From assembly GCA_940671915.1 (NCBI GenBank), contig CALNVZ010003433.1, forward strand, positions 49,962,032 to 50,026,031: DNA of 64,000 bases. Reading direction: 5' to 3'. Source of the DNA: Paracentrotus lividus (Eukaryota; Echinodermata; Echinoidea; Camarodonta; Echinidae). Of this stretch, positions 1 to 12,500 are shown piece after piece (position 1 is the stretch's first letter; each line of letters starts with the position of its first letter). The position numbers and the translations under genes were made by a program. Below the pieces are notes generated by a model that worked only from the letters and a program-made list of their open reading frames with translations, was not told the DNA's origin and ran no database searches.

Positions 1-1090
1 GCATGCAAAGGAGGATGGAAAAAGTGTAAAAGTTTGAGAGATTATACAGTATGTGTCCAAAAAAAAAATGATACAGTCGGGGAAAAAATAATTTAGGTGT
101 GAAATCTTTTCAAATAATGTGTGTATGTGGTACTAAATTAAAGCCAAAAGATTTTCCTTGCTGATTTGTTCTGTATAAGTTGCTTTCATAAAACAAAAGT
201 TATGCTAAATTTTGTACGACTAGGTACAAATCAAAATTACGCACTTCTATTGTTCTTGAGCGCTGAATTCATGGCCATTATGCGAAACCTAGAGTGTACA
301 CACAGGCATGGGACATCGTGCGAAAAAATGGATTTTTCTCGATTGTACAAAACTGGTCATATCTCAAAAATGACAGCACCAAATGTGATGAAAAAAAAAA
401 GCAGAAGAATGTCTAATTTTCCTGCTTTATGAAATTACCAAACAATATCAGGTTGTGATTAATCTTCATACTATAAAAAAATGTTTTCCACGTGTACCAT
501 TTTATTTGACACAGACTGTATTTTCTGATTGCATGCAAAGGTGGGTGGACAAATGAAATAGGGGTAAAGTTTGATTATATAATCTTGGCTCTGTAACACA
601 ATGGTTTGTAATCAATCACAAAATGACAATGACCAATCACAATCATTGTTACACGGGCATTATTTTCAAAAGACTGACCAGTAACCAATTAGAATTGATC
701 TTTTCAATTTCAGTTGATCACAAACATTTGTGTTATGGGGACCCTGATAGTACACACATGCAACAATTCAAAATGAGAATATAATCTACTGACTACATTT
801 GTACTTTACATGCAAAAGATGATGGGTAAACTATGAATAAGAAATTAGGGCAAAGTTGGAAAGCTGATAACAATTGGTTTTACATGCACGCAAGAAATTA
901 CATGAAAATAAGAATGAATAATCACATACAATTTGAAAATGCATGCATAAGGGGGAAGTATATGAATATCATTGCACTTGTTTTTATTAACCAGTAACAA
1001 TACAGTCATACAAACTTAGAAAGAGAAAAATAACAGCTATTCAAAACATCTCTACATATTTTGTCTACTTTTCTCATTAATTTCAAATAT
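1..1090. other. AT-rich sequence with no recognised gene
   Basis: Short open frames here have no family match I can recognise. The 300-1090 part recurs in corrupted form at about 4420-5480, including GCATGCATAAGGGGGAAGT (941 and 5268). Confidence 0.5.
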
Positions 1091-1099
1091 AAGAATGAA

Positions 1100-1540
1100 T
1101 TCACCAGCTTGTATTATAATGATAATGAAGATCATGACAATGATGATGAAGATAATAATCAAAATTAAAATGGACATGATGATGGTAATGATGATAATGA
1201 TGATCATGATAATGGTGATGATGATGATAATGGTGATAATAATGATAATGGTGATGATGATGAGGATGATGGTGATGATGATGAGGATGATGAAGATGAT
1301 GATGATGATGGTGATGATGATGAGGATGATGAAGATGATGATGATGATGATCATGATCATGATAATGGTGATGATAATGATGATGATGGTGATGATGATG
1401 ATAATGGTGATAATGATGATCATGATAATGGTGATGATAATGATAATGGTGATGATGATGAGGATGAAGAAGATGATGATGGTGATGGATATTGCGATGA
1501 TTATGAGGGTGATAGTGATGATGATGACGATGATGTTTAA
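1100..1540. repeat. GAT-rich trinucleotide repeat tract
   Basis: About 430 bases made almost only of GAT, AAT and GGT triplets. Its long open frames (Met/Ile-rich in one direction, Ile-rich in the other) are repeat artefacts. It ends at the TTAA of the MITE that follows. Confidence 0.9.
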
Positions 1541-2110
1541 CCCTAATCAGACTGGGGGGGGGGGCCCATCATGGCCCCCCCTCGACCTTTTCCGCGACCA
1601 CTCCGCCGCACGAAATTTTCTGATCGCGCCGCTTGCTGACTTTTTACTTTCAAGTCTCGCGCAACTTTTGAAACCATTTTCACAAAAATCGGTCGTACCG
1701 TTACGACGCTGCACGATTTTCAAAAATATCCGTCAGATCGAAAATGGCTCAAAAATGTAATTTTGTGTACAAAGTCAATGCAAATTGAGTTTTCTCACCT
1801 AATTCATAAAGATATGATTATTTTCACTTTCATAGGCTGAAATCAATTTATTTTAGCATATTTATGCTTAAAAATGGTTCTTAAATGATTTTTGCATAAA
1901 AAAAAAAGAAGAAAAACAAAAGGTCGAAAAAACAAAGAAATACATAAGAAATTCATAAAACAATACAATACATAAGAAATTAATTTTGAAATAAGAATTT
2001 TTTTCTAGTACAATTGTTAGGAATGCTATAAGGAATAATAATACACAAAATTAGCATTCTAGGAGCTTTATTTTTTCAATTAGCGCGGAAAAATTTTTGG
2101 GACCCTAGAA
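1537..2110. mobile_element. TTAA-flanked (piggyBac-like) MITE, left part
   Basis: TTAA is followed by CCCTAATCAGACTGGGG, and the reverse complement CCAGTCTGATTAGGG-TTAA occurs at 7120-7135 and 15871-15889. TTAA target plus CCC termini is the piggyBac signature. Only the left part is present here; after about 2110 the sequence turns into the TCTC-rich minisatellite. No transposase coding was seen. Confidence 0.6.
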
Positions 2111-3520
2111 CATGAACAGCCTCTTTCTCTCTCTCTCTCTCTTTCTCTCCCCCTCTCTATCTCTCTCTGCTGATCGAGTTAAAGCACATCAATTGTTAGT
2201 ATGAACACACTCTCTCTACCTCATCATCATCATCATCTAGCATATCACTAAACTGAGATGCGGAGGAACTAGAACGAGACAGTCTCTCTCGCTCTATCAC
2301 TCTGTGATCATGTTAAAGCACATAATTGTTAGTGTAAACGCACTATTTATACCTCATCGTCATAACTAGCATATCACTAAACGGAGATGCGGATGAACTA
2401 GAATAAGGCACTCTCTCCTCTCTCTTCTCTAATAATAATAATAATAATAACATATTCTATATAGCGCCATTTCCAAATAAATTGTAAGGCGCTTCACATA
2501 AAAACCAAAGTAAGAAAGGTGACTTGCTCTCCAAGTTGATGAGAGCTTGTCTCTCAACTATATACACTTCACTGATCTGTTAAAAAGCACATCAATTGTA
2601 GTATGAACGCACTCTCTCTATCTCATCATCATCATCTAGCATATCACTTAACTGAGATGCAGATGAACTAGAACGTGGCAGTCTCTCTCTCTCTCTTTCT
2701 TTCTTTCTCTCTCACGCTCTAACCTATCACATTACTGATGGAATTAAAGCACATCAATTGTTAGTATGAACGCACTCTCTCTATCTCATCATCATCATCA
2801 TCTAGCATATCACTAAACTGAGATGCAATGAACTAGAACGTGGCAGTCCCTCTCTCTCTCTTCTTTCTTTCTCTCTCACGCTCTCAACTATCAATTACTG
2901 ATGGAGTAAGCACATCAATTGTTAGTATGAACGCACTCTCTCTATCTCATCATCATCATCATCTAGCTAATCACTTAACTGAGATGCAGATGAACTAGAA
3001 CTGGCAGTCCTCTCTCTCTCTTTCTTTTCTTTCTCTCTCACGCTCTCAACCTATCACATTACTGATGGAGTTAAGCACATTCAATTGTTAGATGAACGCA
3101 CTCTTCTACCTCATCATCATATCATCTAGCATATCACTAAAATGAGATGCAGATGAACTAGAACGTGGCAGTCCTCTCTCTCTCTTTCTTTCTTTCTCTC
3201 TCACGCTCTCAACCTATCACATTACTGATGGAGTAAAGCACATCAATTGTTAGTATGAACGCACTCTCTCTACCTCATCATCATCATCATCTAGCATATC
3301 ACTAAATGAGATGCAGATGAACTAGAACGTGGCAGTCCTCTCTCCTCTTTCTTTCTTTTCTCTCTCACGCTCTCAACTATACATTACTGATGGAATAAAG
3401 CACATCAATTGTTAGTGTGAACGCACTCTCTACCTCATCGTCATCATCCAGCATATCACTAAACTGAGATGCAGATGAACTAGAACGTGGCAGTCCCTCT
3501 CTATGTGAGTTCTTCTGACG
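2110..3520. repeat. TCTC-rich minisatellite, unit about 120-170 bp
   Basis: Around nine imperfect units share the words CACATCAATTGTTAGTATGA, ACGCACTCTCTCTA, CATCATCATCATCTAGC and AGATGCAGATGAACTAGAAC, separated by CT-rich stretches. At 2422-2520 one unit contains an (AATAAT)n-TATAGCGCC block that looks like the reverse of a CR1/L2-type LINE 3' tail. Confidence 0.85.
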
Positions 3521-3529
3521 TCTGCCTCT

Positions 3530-6132
3530 TTCTTCTAACACATCTACACTCCTCCATAATCCATAATCATTTAGTAGTAATTCTATGATATAGGACCCCT
3601 ATAAGCCTATCTATAAATTTGTTTTAGTGTAGAAAAACGTCAGTCACGTACAACCTCTCCTCACCTACATGGCGGGTACTATAGATCTCTAGCTAATCAG
3701 TAAACTGAGATGGCGGATGAATCTAGAGGAAGGTGGTGAAGCTCCTATAGATCCAGTTTACAAGTCTTATGAATTTTTGAATAACAACGCCATATTTACC
3801 TTCAACCATCCGTCGTCCGATTAACAGCATAGTTTCCAAATGTTGTAAGACTCAGCAAGTGAAGTGATGAAAGTGTGGAGAAAGATGTTAATATATATGG
3901 ATTTGAGGAGCATATTATCAAAATAAAAAAGGAATAGTAATGTTGTTGCAAGATTAAATATAAAAGATATGATACGTTACCAGTAGGTAAAGAAATGATT
4001 AATCATAATGAAGGTGATTTGTTAATCACTAGTTTTACAATAATGATTGGTAGATGAACACTTTGGTCGGTTTACTTTTTATAGAAATTTAATAGCTCGA
4101 TAACAGCTTTTTTCGACGATTTGTAGCCTACGCGATTTGTAGTAGCTTGATCATATAATTGCAGTTGCGTTGTCAGTAAATATCATATAACGACTTAGAC
4201 TGCGCATAAAATATGAATTGTAAATAGATGCCTAGGATGAGAGCTAATTATTAATTAGAGTAGAGACCGAGCATCGTTCTAAGCCGAGTCTGTTATTTGT
4301 AGTACGCTTAATTGATTATTTCTACTATTAGCCATTGACTGACGCGATCCATAGAGTGTAACGCAGCCTTTTACCGTGGTGATAAAATTGTGTATCTTAA
4401 GTATATATTAATGATAATATGCGAATAAATATGGATTTTTTCTGTATATGTTACATATAACTTAGGTCATAATCTCAAAAATGAATCAATTAGCACCAAT
4501 AATGTGAGTAAAAATAAAAGTCAGAAGATATGATCTATATTATTTCTGATGCTTATGAATTATACCATAACACATCAGTGAATTGTGAATTTATCATCAT
4601 ACTATTAAGAAAACATTATTTGTTTGGTGTCTAGGGTGTTCCTTATTTATTCTCTATAGTAATACTATGCAAGACCACTAGAGGACGATATTTTATCGTA
4701 GTGTCTCGCATGCATATGGGGTGGACAACGCGATATAGTATCGGGGTATATAAGTGTTTAGATTTATATTAGTCTTGAGCTCTGTAACGAGACATTGGTT
4801 GTGCAATCAGGGTCATTAAGATCGGACAATTTCGGACCTAAGCGGTCACAATCATTGTTATCATCGTTCATCTATTATCTCTTAGAGACATTGTAATAGC
4901 ATCAGGTAACTTCATCTATGATAGGATCTTTTCATAATTATCGAGATAACATATGTTGTTAATGAGGGACCCTCACCTGATTTTCCAGTATAAAGAAGTA
5001 AGTGACAGGCGGAAGAACATATTTATTTTAACAGCAATGACGATCAATATAACTCTGAGGATCTACACTTGTAACTTTACACTCAGCAAATATCAGAGAA
5101 ATTGGAGTTAAAATTTAAGAAATAAAAAGGAATTTCAACGGTCTAAAAGTTGGAAAGATGATATGGACACTCCATGTAATTGGTTGTTAATATCATTGCA
5201 CGCAAGACCAGAGATAGCATAGTGATAGAAATGTCATAATATGGACATTATAACTATTGGAAAAATGCATGCATAAGGGGGAAGTTATACGCAAGACTCT
5301 GAAAACTCTCAAATAGAGTTGCGGTCATAAACCAGTAACAATCGTACCAGCGTGCGCGAGAGCAACAAAAGAGATAGAGAGAAAATAAATTTCATGTCTA
5401 TATTACAACAAAAATCTTTCGTAGCTGACTATTATATAGATAATATTTGTTCTACTATATATGGTTAATTATTATAGATAATATACAAAGTAGTCATCAG
5501 CCACATTTTGTTATTATGAATGTATTAGATGACGAAGACATGAACAAGGATTGGATTTGCACAGATAACTCAACACTATATAAATCAAAATTAACATGGA
5601 CCCTGATGGGACATATGGTAAATTTGTTGATCGTAGAATAGAATTGAATAGAGAGTAGGGATGTGGAGTAATGATAATGCGTTTGATTCATGTATGAATC
5701 GCACTCAAGGGGATGGATAATAATGATAGACTACGGATGTAATGATATGATTTCTTGAGGATAGAATAGGAATATTGAATTATATTGAGGTGTGATAGAA
5801 GATGAACGATGATGGAGCTGGTGTATTTTTTAATTGGAGGATGAATTCCTTGATAAGATAGCAGGCTGTGATTGTTGGAAAATGGAGTGTAACTGGAATG
5901 AAGATGATTGACTCGCATGATCATAGATCAATGATAAATAGCAGTGATTTCGACTACATGTATGAAATATGGATGGCAGAGGGCTGTTTTGAATGATGAT
6001 GATAATGGTATAATGATGATCATGATAATGGTGATGATTAAATGATAATGGTGATGAGATGATGGAGGATGAAGAAGATATGATGGTGATCGGTATTGCG
6101 ATGATATGAGGGTGATAGTGATGATGATGAGA
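3530..6132. other. Corrupted second copy of the 300-1540 region, no gene
   Basis: From about 4420 to 6130 the sequence follows 330-1540 in order but with frequent insertions, deletions and substitutions, for instance the CATAAGGGGGAAGT block and the GAT repeat leading to a TTAA MITE. This error level is typical of raw long reads. 3530-4400 is AT-rich and unrecognised. Confidence 0.55.
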
Positions 6133-6139
6133 GATCGTT

Positions 6140-7135
6140 TTAACCTAATCAGACTGGGGGGGGAGCGGCCATCATGGGCCCCGCTCCGACGCTTTTCAGG
6201 CGACACTCCGCCGCACGAAATTTTCTGTCGGCGCCGCTGCTGACTTTTTAGGCATTTCAAGTCTCAGCGCAACTTTTGAAGACATTTCACAAAATCGGTC
6301 CGTACCGTTACGACGCTGGCACGATTTTCAAAAATATCCCGTCAGATCGAAAATGGCTCAAAATGTAATTTGTGTACAAAGTCAATGCAACATTGAGTTT
6401 TCTCACCTATTCTAAGATATGATTATTTCACTTTCATAGGCTGAAATCAATTTATTTTAGCATATTTTATGCTTAAAATGGTTCTTAAATGATTTTTGCA
6501 TAAAAAAAAAAGAAGAAAAACAAAGGTCGAAAACAAGAAATACATTAAAAATTCATAAAACAAATACAAACATAAGAAATATAATTTTGAAATAAAATTT
6601 TTTTCTAGTACATGTTAGGAAATGCTAAAAGGAATAATATCACAAAATTAGCAATTCCCTAGGAGCTTTAATTTTTTCAATTAGAGCAAAAGTATGATTT
6701 CATGCATAAAATTAGCATAATTAATTCGTATATAAAAAATTCAATATTATTTTGGAAAATTAACAGCGCAGTCTGGTAGATGACTAGCTCAGCTACCATC
6801 GTGGCAAATTTTCGGCCGGGTTCGCAATCGGCGGCCGAGATTCTTAGGGTGGGGGGGGCCATCATCCCCCCCCTCNNNNNNNNNNNNNNNNNNNNNNNNN
6901 TCAATTTAGAGCAAAAGTATGATTTCATGCATAAATTAGCATAATTAATTCGTAATAAAATTCATATTATTTTGGAAAATAACAGCGCAGTCTTGTAAGA
7001 TGACATAGCTGCTACCATCGTGCAAATTTCGCGCGTTGCGCAATCGGCGGCCGAGATCTTAGGGGGGGGGGGCCATCATGCCCCCCCCCCCCCCCGTTGA
7101 CAGCTATCCAAAACACCCAGTCTGATTAGGGTTAA
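6140..7135. mobile_element. TTAA-flanked MITE, duplicated around an assembly gap
   Basis: The left end (TTAA then CCTAATCAGACTGGGG) is at about 6140 and the right end (CCCAGTCTGATTAGGG then TTAA) at 7117-7135. The segment at 6680-6870 is repeated at 6900-7090, on either side of the gap, so the true element is shorter than the assembled one. Both copies carry a G-run/C-run hairpin around GGCCATCATGGCC. Confidence 0.6.
6876..6900. other. Assembly gap (25 N)
   Basis: A run of 25 N. The flanks carry the same sequence (TCAATTAGAGCAAAAGTATG at about 6678 and TCAATTTAGAGCAAAAGTAT at 6901), so the two contig ends overlap and were not merged. Confidence 0.98.
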
Positions 7136-8819
7136 AGTTGAGGAGGGATGGAGATGGTGAGTTTATGATGATATGATTTTAATGTTGTTTGCGATAATAG
7201 TTGTGAAGATAATGATTTTGGTAGGAAGAGGATGATGATTTTGATAACAATTTTGATGGAGATAATGAAATTTTTGCTAATAAAAATTAAAATACCACCT
7301 CAGTGATGCTATCAAGTAGTTTGCCCATGTCTCACGACGCTTCAGCTTAGCACGTTCCATGGCCTCCAGCTTGACCAGCACAGCATCGATCTTAGACACG
7401 ATGCTACGATAGAATGCTATACGGTCTACACGACGGACAACCTGTTAACCAATCATATAGAGATTTATTATGACATTAATCTTAGACACAATGCTACCGA
7501 TGAATGCTCCCATACGGTCTACACGGCGGGACAACCTGTTAACCAATCAATTATAAGGATATTAATATATGACATTAATCTTAGACACAATGCTACGACA
7601 GAATGCTCCATACAGTCTACACAGCGGGACAACCTGTTAACAATCATATAAGAGGTATTAATATATGACGTTAATCTGAGACACAATGTTGCCGATAGAA
7701 TGCCTCCATACGGTCAACACGTTCAGAATTTAATCGATGAAATAAATGTTTATCTTGTGTATCTAGAATGCAATAAAATGATACATGCATAACCCAGAAG
7801 CATAAAAACTTAAATCACGACCAAATGTTAAACTACTTTTGTTGAAGTACATAATGAAAGCTGTTCACGAATGGGACTATTATGGAATTATCACAAATAA
7901 TTATCATACATCAAAAATAACTAAAATCTTAAAAAAGACAACTCAATGAAGAATTCATAATACCATTGCATGTGAAATGATATCAAGCGAGTAAAATACA
8001 AGATTAGTGCTGAGTAGAGATAAGCCTCAGTCATTTTAAACCTTCAAAAACTCTGTTCTGCCTATGGATTGACAGAACTTGTAGCAGAATTGGCCAACAA
8101 TCTTTTTCTGACTTACAACAACAACTCCTCGTAGCCAACACCACCACCACCTCCGCCACGGCGACGCCCACCTCTTCATCATCATCGTCGCTCATCTTCA
8201 TCTCGGATGCTGAGACGGCTGCGAGCAGTGGTAGGCGGTGTTGGCTTGGCGTCTTCCAGTTCGCAAGCTGGTTGTTTCAGATCGGTCTGAGAAGTGGAGA
8301 AGATTAAATTATTATTACCCCACTTTGGAGCTGATTTAAGTTCTGGGTGTGTTTCATCAAGTCGTTCATAATTTAAATAACTTAATAAACGACCGGAACA
8401 TGTTCTTAGGTGCTATACTAATCACATTTGGCATCATTTAGCTCAAGAACGGATAACAGTCATGGTAAAGTTGCTCGTAACTTGAAATGACTTCGTAAAC
8501 ACCCTGTAGAGAAAAGTCATTTTGAAAGAAAGATGTAATGTCTTAATATTGACATTAAAATATACCTGCACAGGTACATGTAACTAAAGTTTATCAGTAA
8601 ATAGTGGTAGTATTTTAAGGTTGTGATTGTTGAAATGATGTCACGTGTCATTCACGTTTTTGTTAATATTGAACGGTTTTTGTTATATTGAACGTTTTTT
8701 TTGTTATACTTGAACGGTTCAATCCCGTGTTAAAATGAATGGTGAAATGAGGGGTGGATAAGTTACTTGTCTGACCTGCTTTTTATTTTCCGCATGGATG
8801 GGTCATGTTTGGGGCTGTT

Positions 8820-8995
8820 CTTTTTTTAATGGGGGCTATTTTTTTTAGTGGGGGCTTTTTGCGAGGGGCATTTTTTTTTTTTTGGTGGTGGGGCGGATTT
8901 TTTTTTATTTAAATTTTTTTTTTTTTTTTTAGAGAATGTCAAATTAAAAAAATAAAAAAAAATGGGGGGGGGGGGCCCAAAAAAATTGGGGGGCC

Positions 8996-9029
<34 letters not shown>

Positions 9030-9360
9030 GTTGTTTGTTGAAATATCATTAAAAAAGAAAAAGAAAAAAAAAAAACATGGGGGGGGGCGCCCAAAAAATT
9101 TGGGGCCAATTTTTTTGTTTTTTGTTTTTTTTGTTTTTTGTATAGAAACTTTATTTAACACAAAAAAAAAAAAAAAAAAAAGGGGGGGGGGGGGGCGCTC
9201 AAAAATTTGGGGCCGTTTTTTTTTATGGCCCCAATTTTTTTGGGGAGGGCTATGTATTTTATTTATTTATTTATTTTTTGGCCTATTATTTATATTTCAA
9301 ATTTAGAAGAAAATACATGGGTGGGCCATGGGGGGGGGGGGGGCGGCTGATTTTAGGGTA
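8820..9360. repeat. Alternating homopolymer block (T, A, G, C runs), first copy
   Basis: Dozens of runs of 8-30 identical bases alternate with short G/C words such as GGGGGCCCAAAAAAA. The second gene copy has the same block at 17590-18180. Open frames across it are artefacts. Confidence 0.9.
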
Positions 9361-9364
9361 TTTA

Positions 9365-9560
9365 CTATAATAAATAGTGCATGCTCTATTAATGCAACAT
9401 TACTCACTATGTGAACTCCAATACTAAATTATCCCTCGTGCACCTCTATTTCACCTCGGCCTACGGCCTCGTCAAATAAGGTGCCCTCCGGGATAATTTA
9501 GTATTTGTCGTGCACATAATTAGTATGTTGCATGTAGAGCATGCACTATTTATATAATAT
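9365..9560. mobile_element. Hairpin MITE, first copy
   Basis: AAATAGTGCATGCTCTA..TAATGCAACAT and AATACTAAATTATCCC on the left are mirrored by GGGATAATTTAGTATT and ATGTTGCATGTAGAGCATGC on the right, around a GC-rich loop (CACCTCGGCCTACGGCCTCG). The copy at 18175-18400 has lost part of the right arm, replaced by C- and T-rich sequence. Confidence 0.75.
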
Positions 9561-12500
9561 TCCATGCATTATTTCTGACGACACATAGAGCGTTCCTCAT
9601 TATGACTTCCATTTTTCTAGTCTCCATTGTCGATTTACACTTTCGTTTGTACCTTGTACTGACTTTGTTGTACATAAATTGACTGGCAAGTTTAAAATTA
9701 TATATTATATATTACTTCAGCATCCCATTTCTAACATTCAGTCGATCGTCTCGTCGTGATTAACTTTATGAAAGAATTGGTGAATCATCCCCAGGGAACT
9801 ACAAGAAGCTACCAATATTAACTCTTTAAAGCTGAATCAATTAATGTGTAATGATGATAATTGATCTTTTGATTATTTTCTAGAGTGCTGATTCATTAAG
9901 CACATTGGTACGAGGAGTTCTTTTCATTTTTTTTTTTTTTTTTTTTACATAGATGTAATGGCAGCCATTTGTTAGCTTGTCAATTCATAAATGGCCAGAG
10001 AGTAACTTATCATCAATAATTATTGGATTTTATTTGTGTACAAGCTCGCAAATTGTGCAAACCTTTGCATGCAAAGGGTAAAAAAATCCATTGAATCATT
10101 ACCTTCTGGCCCTCGAGATCATGAGCCATCTTCATCTGTTCCTCAGCATCAAGCAGCGCGATCGCCATCCACATCGTACTTGGCAAACACAGCCTCAATC
10201 TCAGCGTCGCCGTGACACGGCGTAGGGTTCAGTGATTAAACAGAAGAAATTTATAATAGAAAAGGATATGGGTATTCATAATGAAGGAACCTATTAAAAC
10301 ATGGCGACCAGCATCAGGTGTATTGATAAATTGTTCCATGAATAGGACATACATTACATTATAGTAATTAAACCAGCTTATTTCAAAAATATACAGTAAA
10401 CGTTACAGCCTTTCTGAATTTTTATATACTAATACCATAATCATCTGGATTGCATTCATGGCTTTCTTTATTTGACCAACGCCCTGTGACATAAAAGTGA
10501 CAATCAATTGCAAATAGATTGTCACCAATCAGATCATTGTTGCATGCAGTTGTTTCATAAAAGTTCACTCTCAACTATCAGATTAATTGTTTATACTTAC
10601 AATTATAATAAAAAAATTATACAGCTCCAGAAATATTCTAACGTGTGCTATACAATAGTTTTCCTTATCATTGCACTTTAATCTTTTACTGTAACTCCAA
10701 TGTGTTCATATTGTCTGTATGATCTCATATGAATTCAAACAAGTCAGAATCAAGAATAAACTATAAAGATTTTAATCTGCAACACCTACATTCAATGTTT
10801 TTATCCTTAACCCTTTTGTTACCAAGCATTTTTCTAAAAATCTGGATTGTCCTCACTTCATTTCCAATTTAAAAAAAGGACTATCCCCAGTGTTTGCATT
10901 CACTTGAAAACTTCAGTTTCCAGTTTCCAACAAGTACATAATTTGGAGCATTTATTTATCTATATTCATAACTCAACAAGAGAGGGCACTCTCTTGCAAA
11001 ACGGCAGCAAGTGAGTTTCTCTTGTCACAGTGTTCGATGGTGCAAAAGGCATTCATGTAATGAGAGGGTTAAGAGTGAAGAGACAGACTAACCATTTGAG
11101 TTTCTGACGCCACTCATCAAAGTCAAGATGCTGAATCGCGTTAGCATCGGCATGAGCCAAGCTTTGGATGTCAGCGATCTTATCTCTCTTGAAGTTGATC
11201 TTTCCAACCATCTTCTCGTAACCCTTCTTGAATAGTCGGTGATCTCGAACTCAGACTTCTGGAGGGCAATGTCGGACTTGACTCCGCTGTAAGGTGTCGT
11301 TGATGATGGCAAGAACATATCTGATGGGGATGAGAAACAGGTATTTAATGATATTGTTGCACTCACCAGGGAGTTGATCAGGGCCCATTGCATAAAGACT
11401 TATATTATATAGATCCATCAAATGGTAACTTTATGAAATACTGCATTAATACGCTAATAAAAAGTTACCATGGAAGTTACCCATTGACCGAAGAGTTACT
11501 ATAATAGTACTCTTTAGGCACAATAAGCAAAGGAGTTAATTAGTGGTAAGGCCCATTGTCAACTCTGTGCAACAGCTTAAAGGACTTAAATAGAGGGAAA
11601 TCACCTTATCTCGGAATGAAATAAAGACATTGCATGGACGCCTGAAGATATGTTCGTAATCTTTCCCGTAACGCGTTTGGTCTGGGAAGAGAGCGACCTT
11701 GAGGTATCCTTTAGGCTAGACTAAAATACCAGAATTCTGAAGTAAATCTGACTCTATGTTTTGTTTTTGTAATGAGCTTATACAAGTCCGCTCTTTGATT
11801 GATATGAAGAGACCCGTTGAGCGTCTACGAACTAAGATTTAGGATAGAGATACCGAAGTATTGATTGACTGATATCAGGTCAACTTCGTAATGTTCACTG
11901 TCCGAATTAATCCCCAGTAGGCCGACCTATGCGTGAGCCTCACTGTCGATTGTGTACGAGTCAATGGAGCTCCAGAAAAGCGCGCATTCCCCACGATCTC
12001 CGACTTTCAATCCCTTTAAACTGACATGGATTAGACACAGGTTCCAATCCCAGTCACGTCTTTCGATGTGATGTTAAAGGTTGGTCTCAGACCTAAATAA
12101 TCATATCTAAATGAAAAACATATAGATATAACAAAACAAGGTAAGTGATGTGGTACCCAGTGGGAAAACAATCCTTCAATTGCTGGGCTATCTATCATGG
12201 TAACTACATGTGTAGGGTAAAAGTTAGTTAATTACTATCAGCACAATACAGATCCACACACAAGACACATCATAAACCAATTATTATAAGGGGATGTTCC
12301 TCTACTACAGGATTGCTACATTATGCACACCAACTCTCTTTTCCTGTGTTCAATATTTTGAAGGAATGTGTGTGAATAGACTGCGTAAATAAGACTCATT
12401 ATTTTGTAGCCAAAAGTCCTCTTTCATCTCTCTTTATCGCCGTTGTAGCCCTTTGAAAACGGCTACGCAAATTTTGTCCCTGAAGATTTCCATGAGGAAT

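Noticed and set aside
1052-1760. Long Met/Ile-rich open frames on both strands
   Set aside because: They are translations of a GAT/AAT triplet repeat and have no family features.
8826-9306. Open frames in the homopolymer block
   Set aside because: They consist of Phe, Lys and Gly runs with frame depending on run length, which differs between the two copies.
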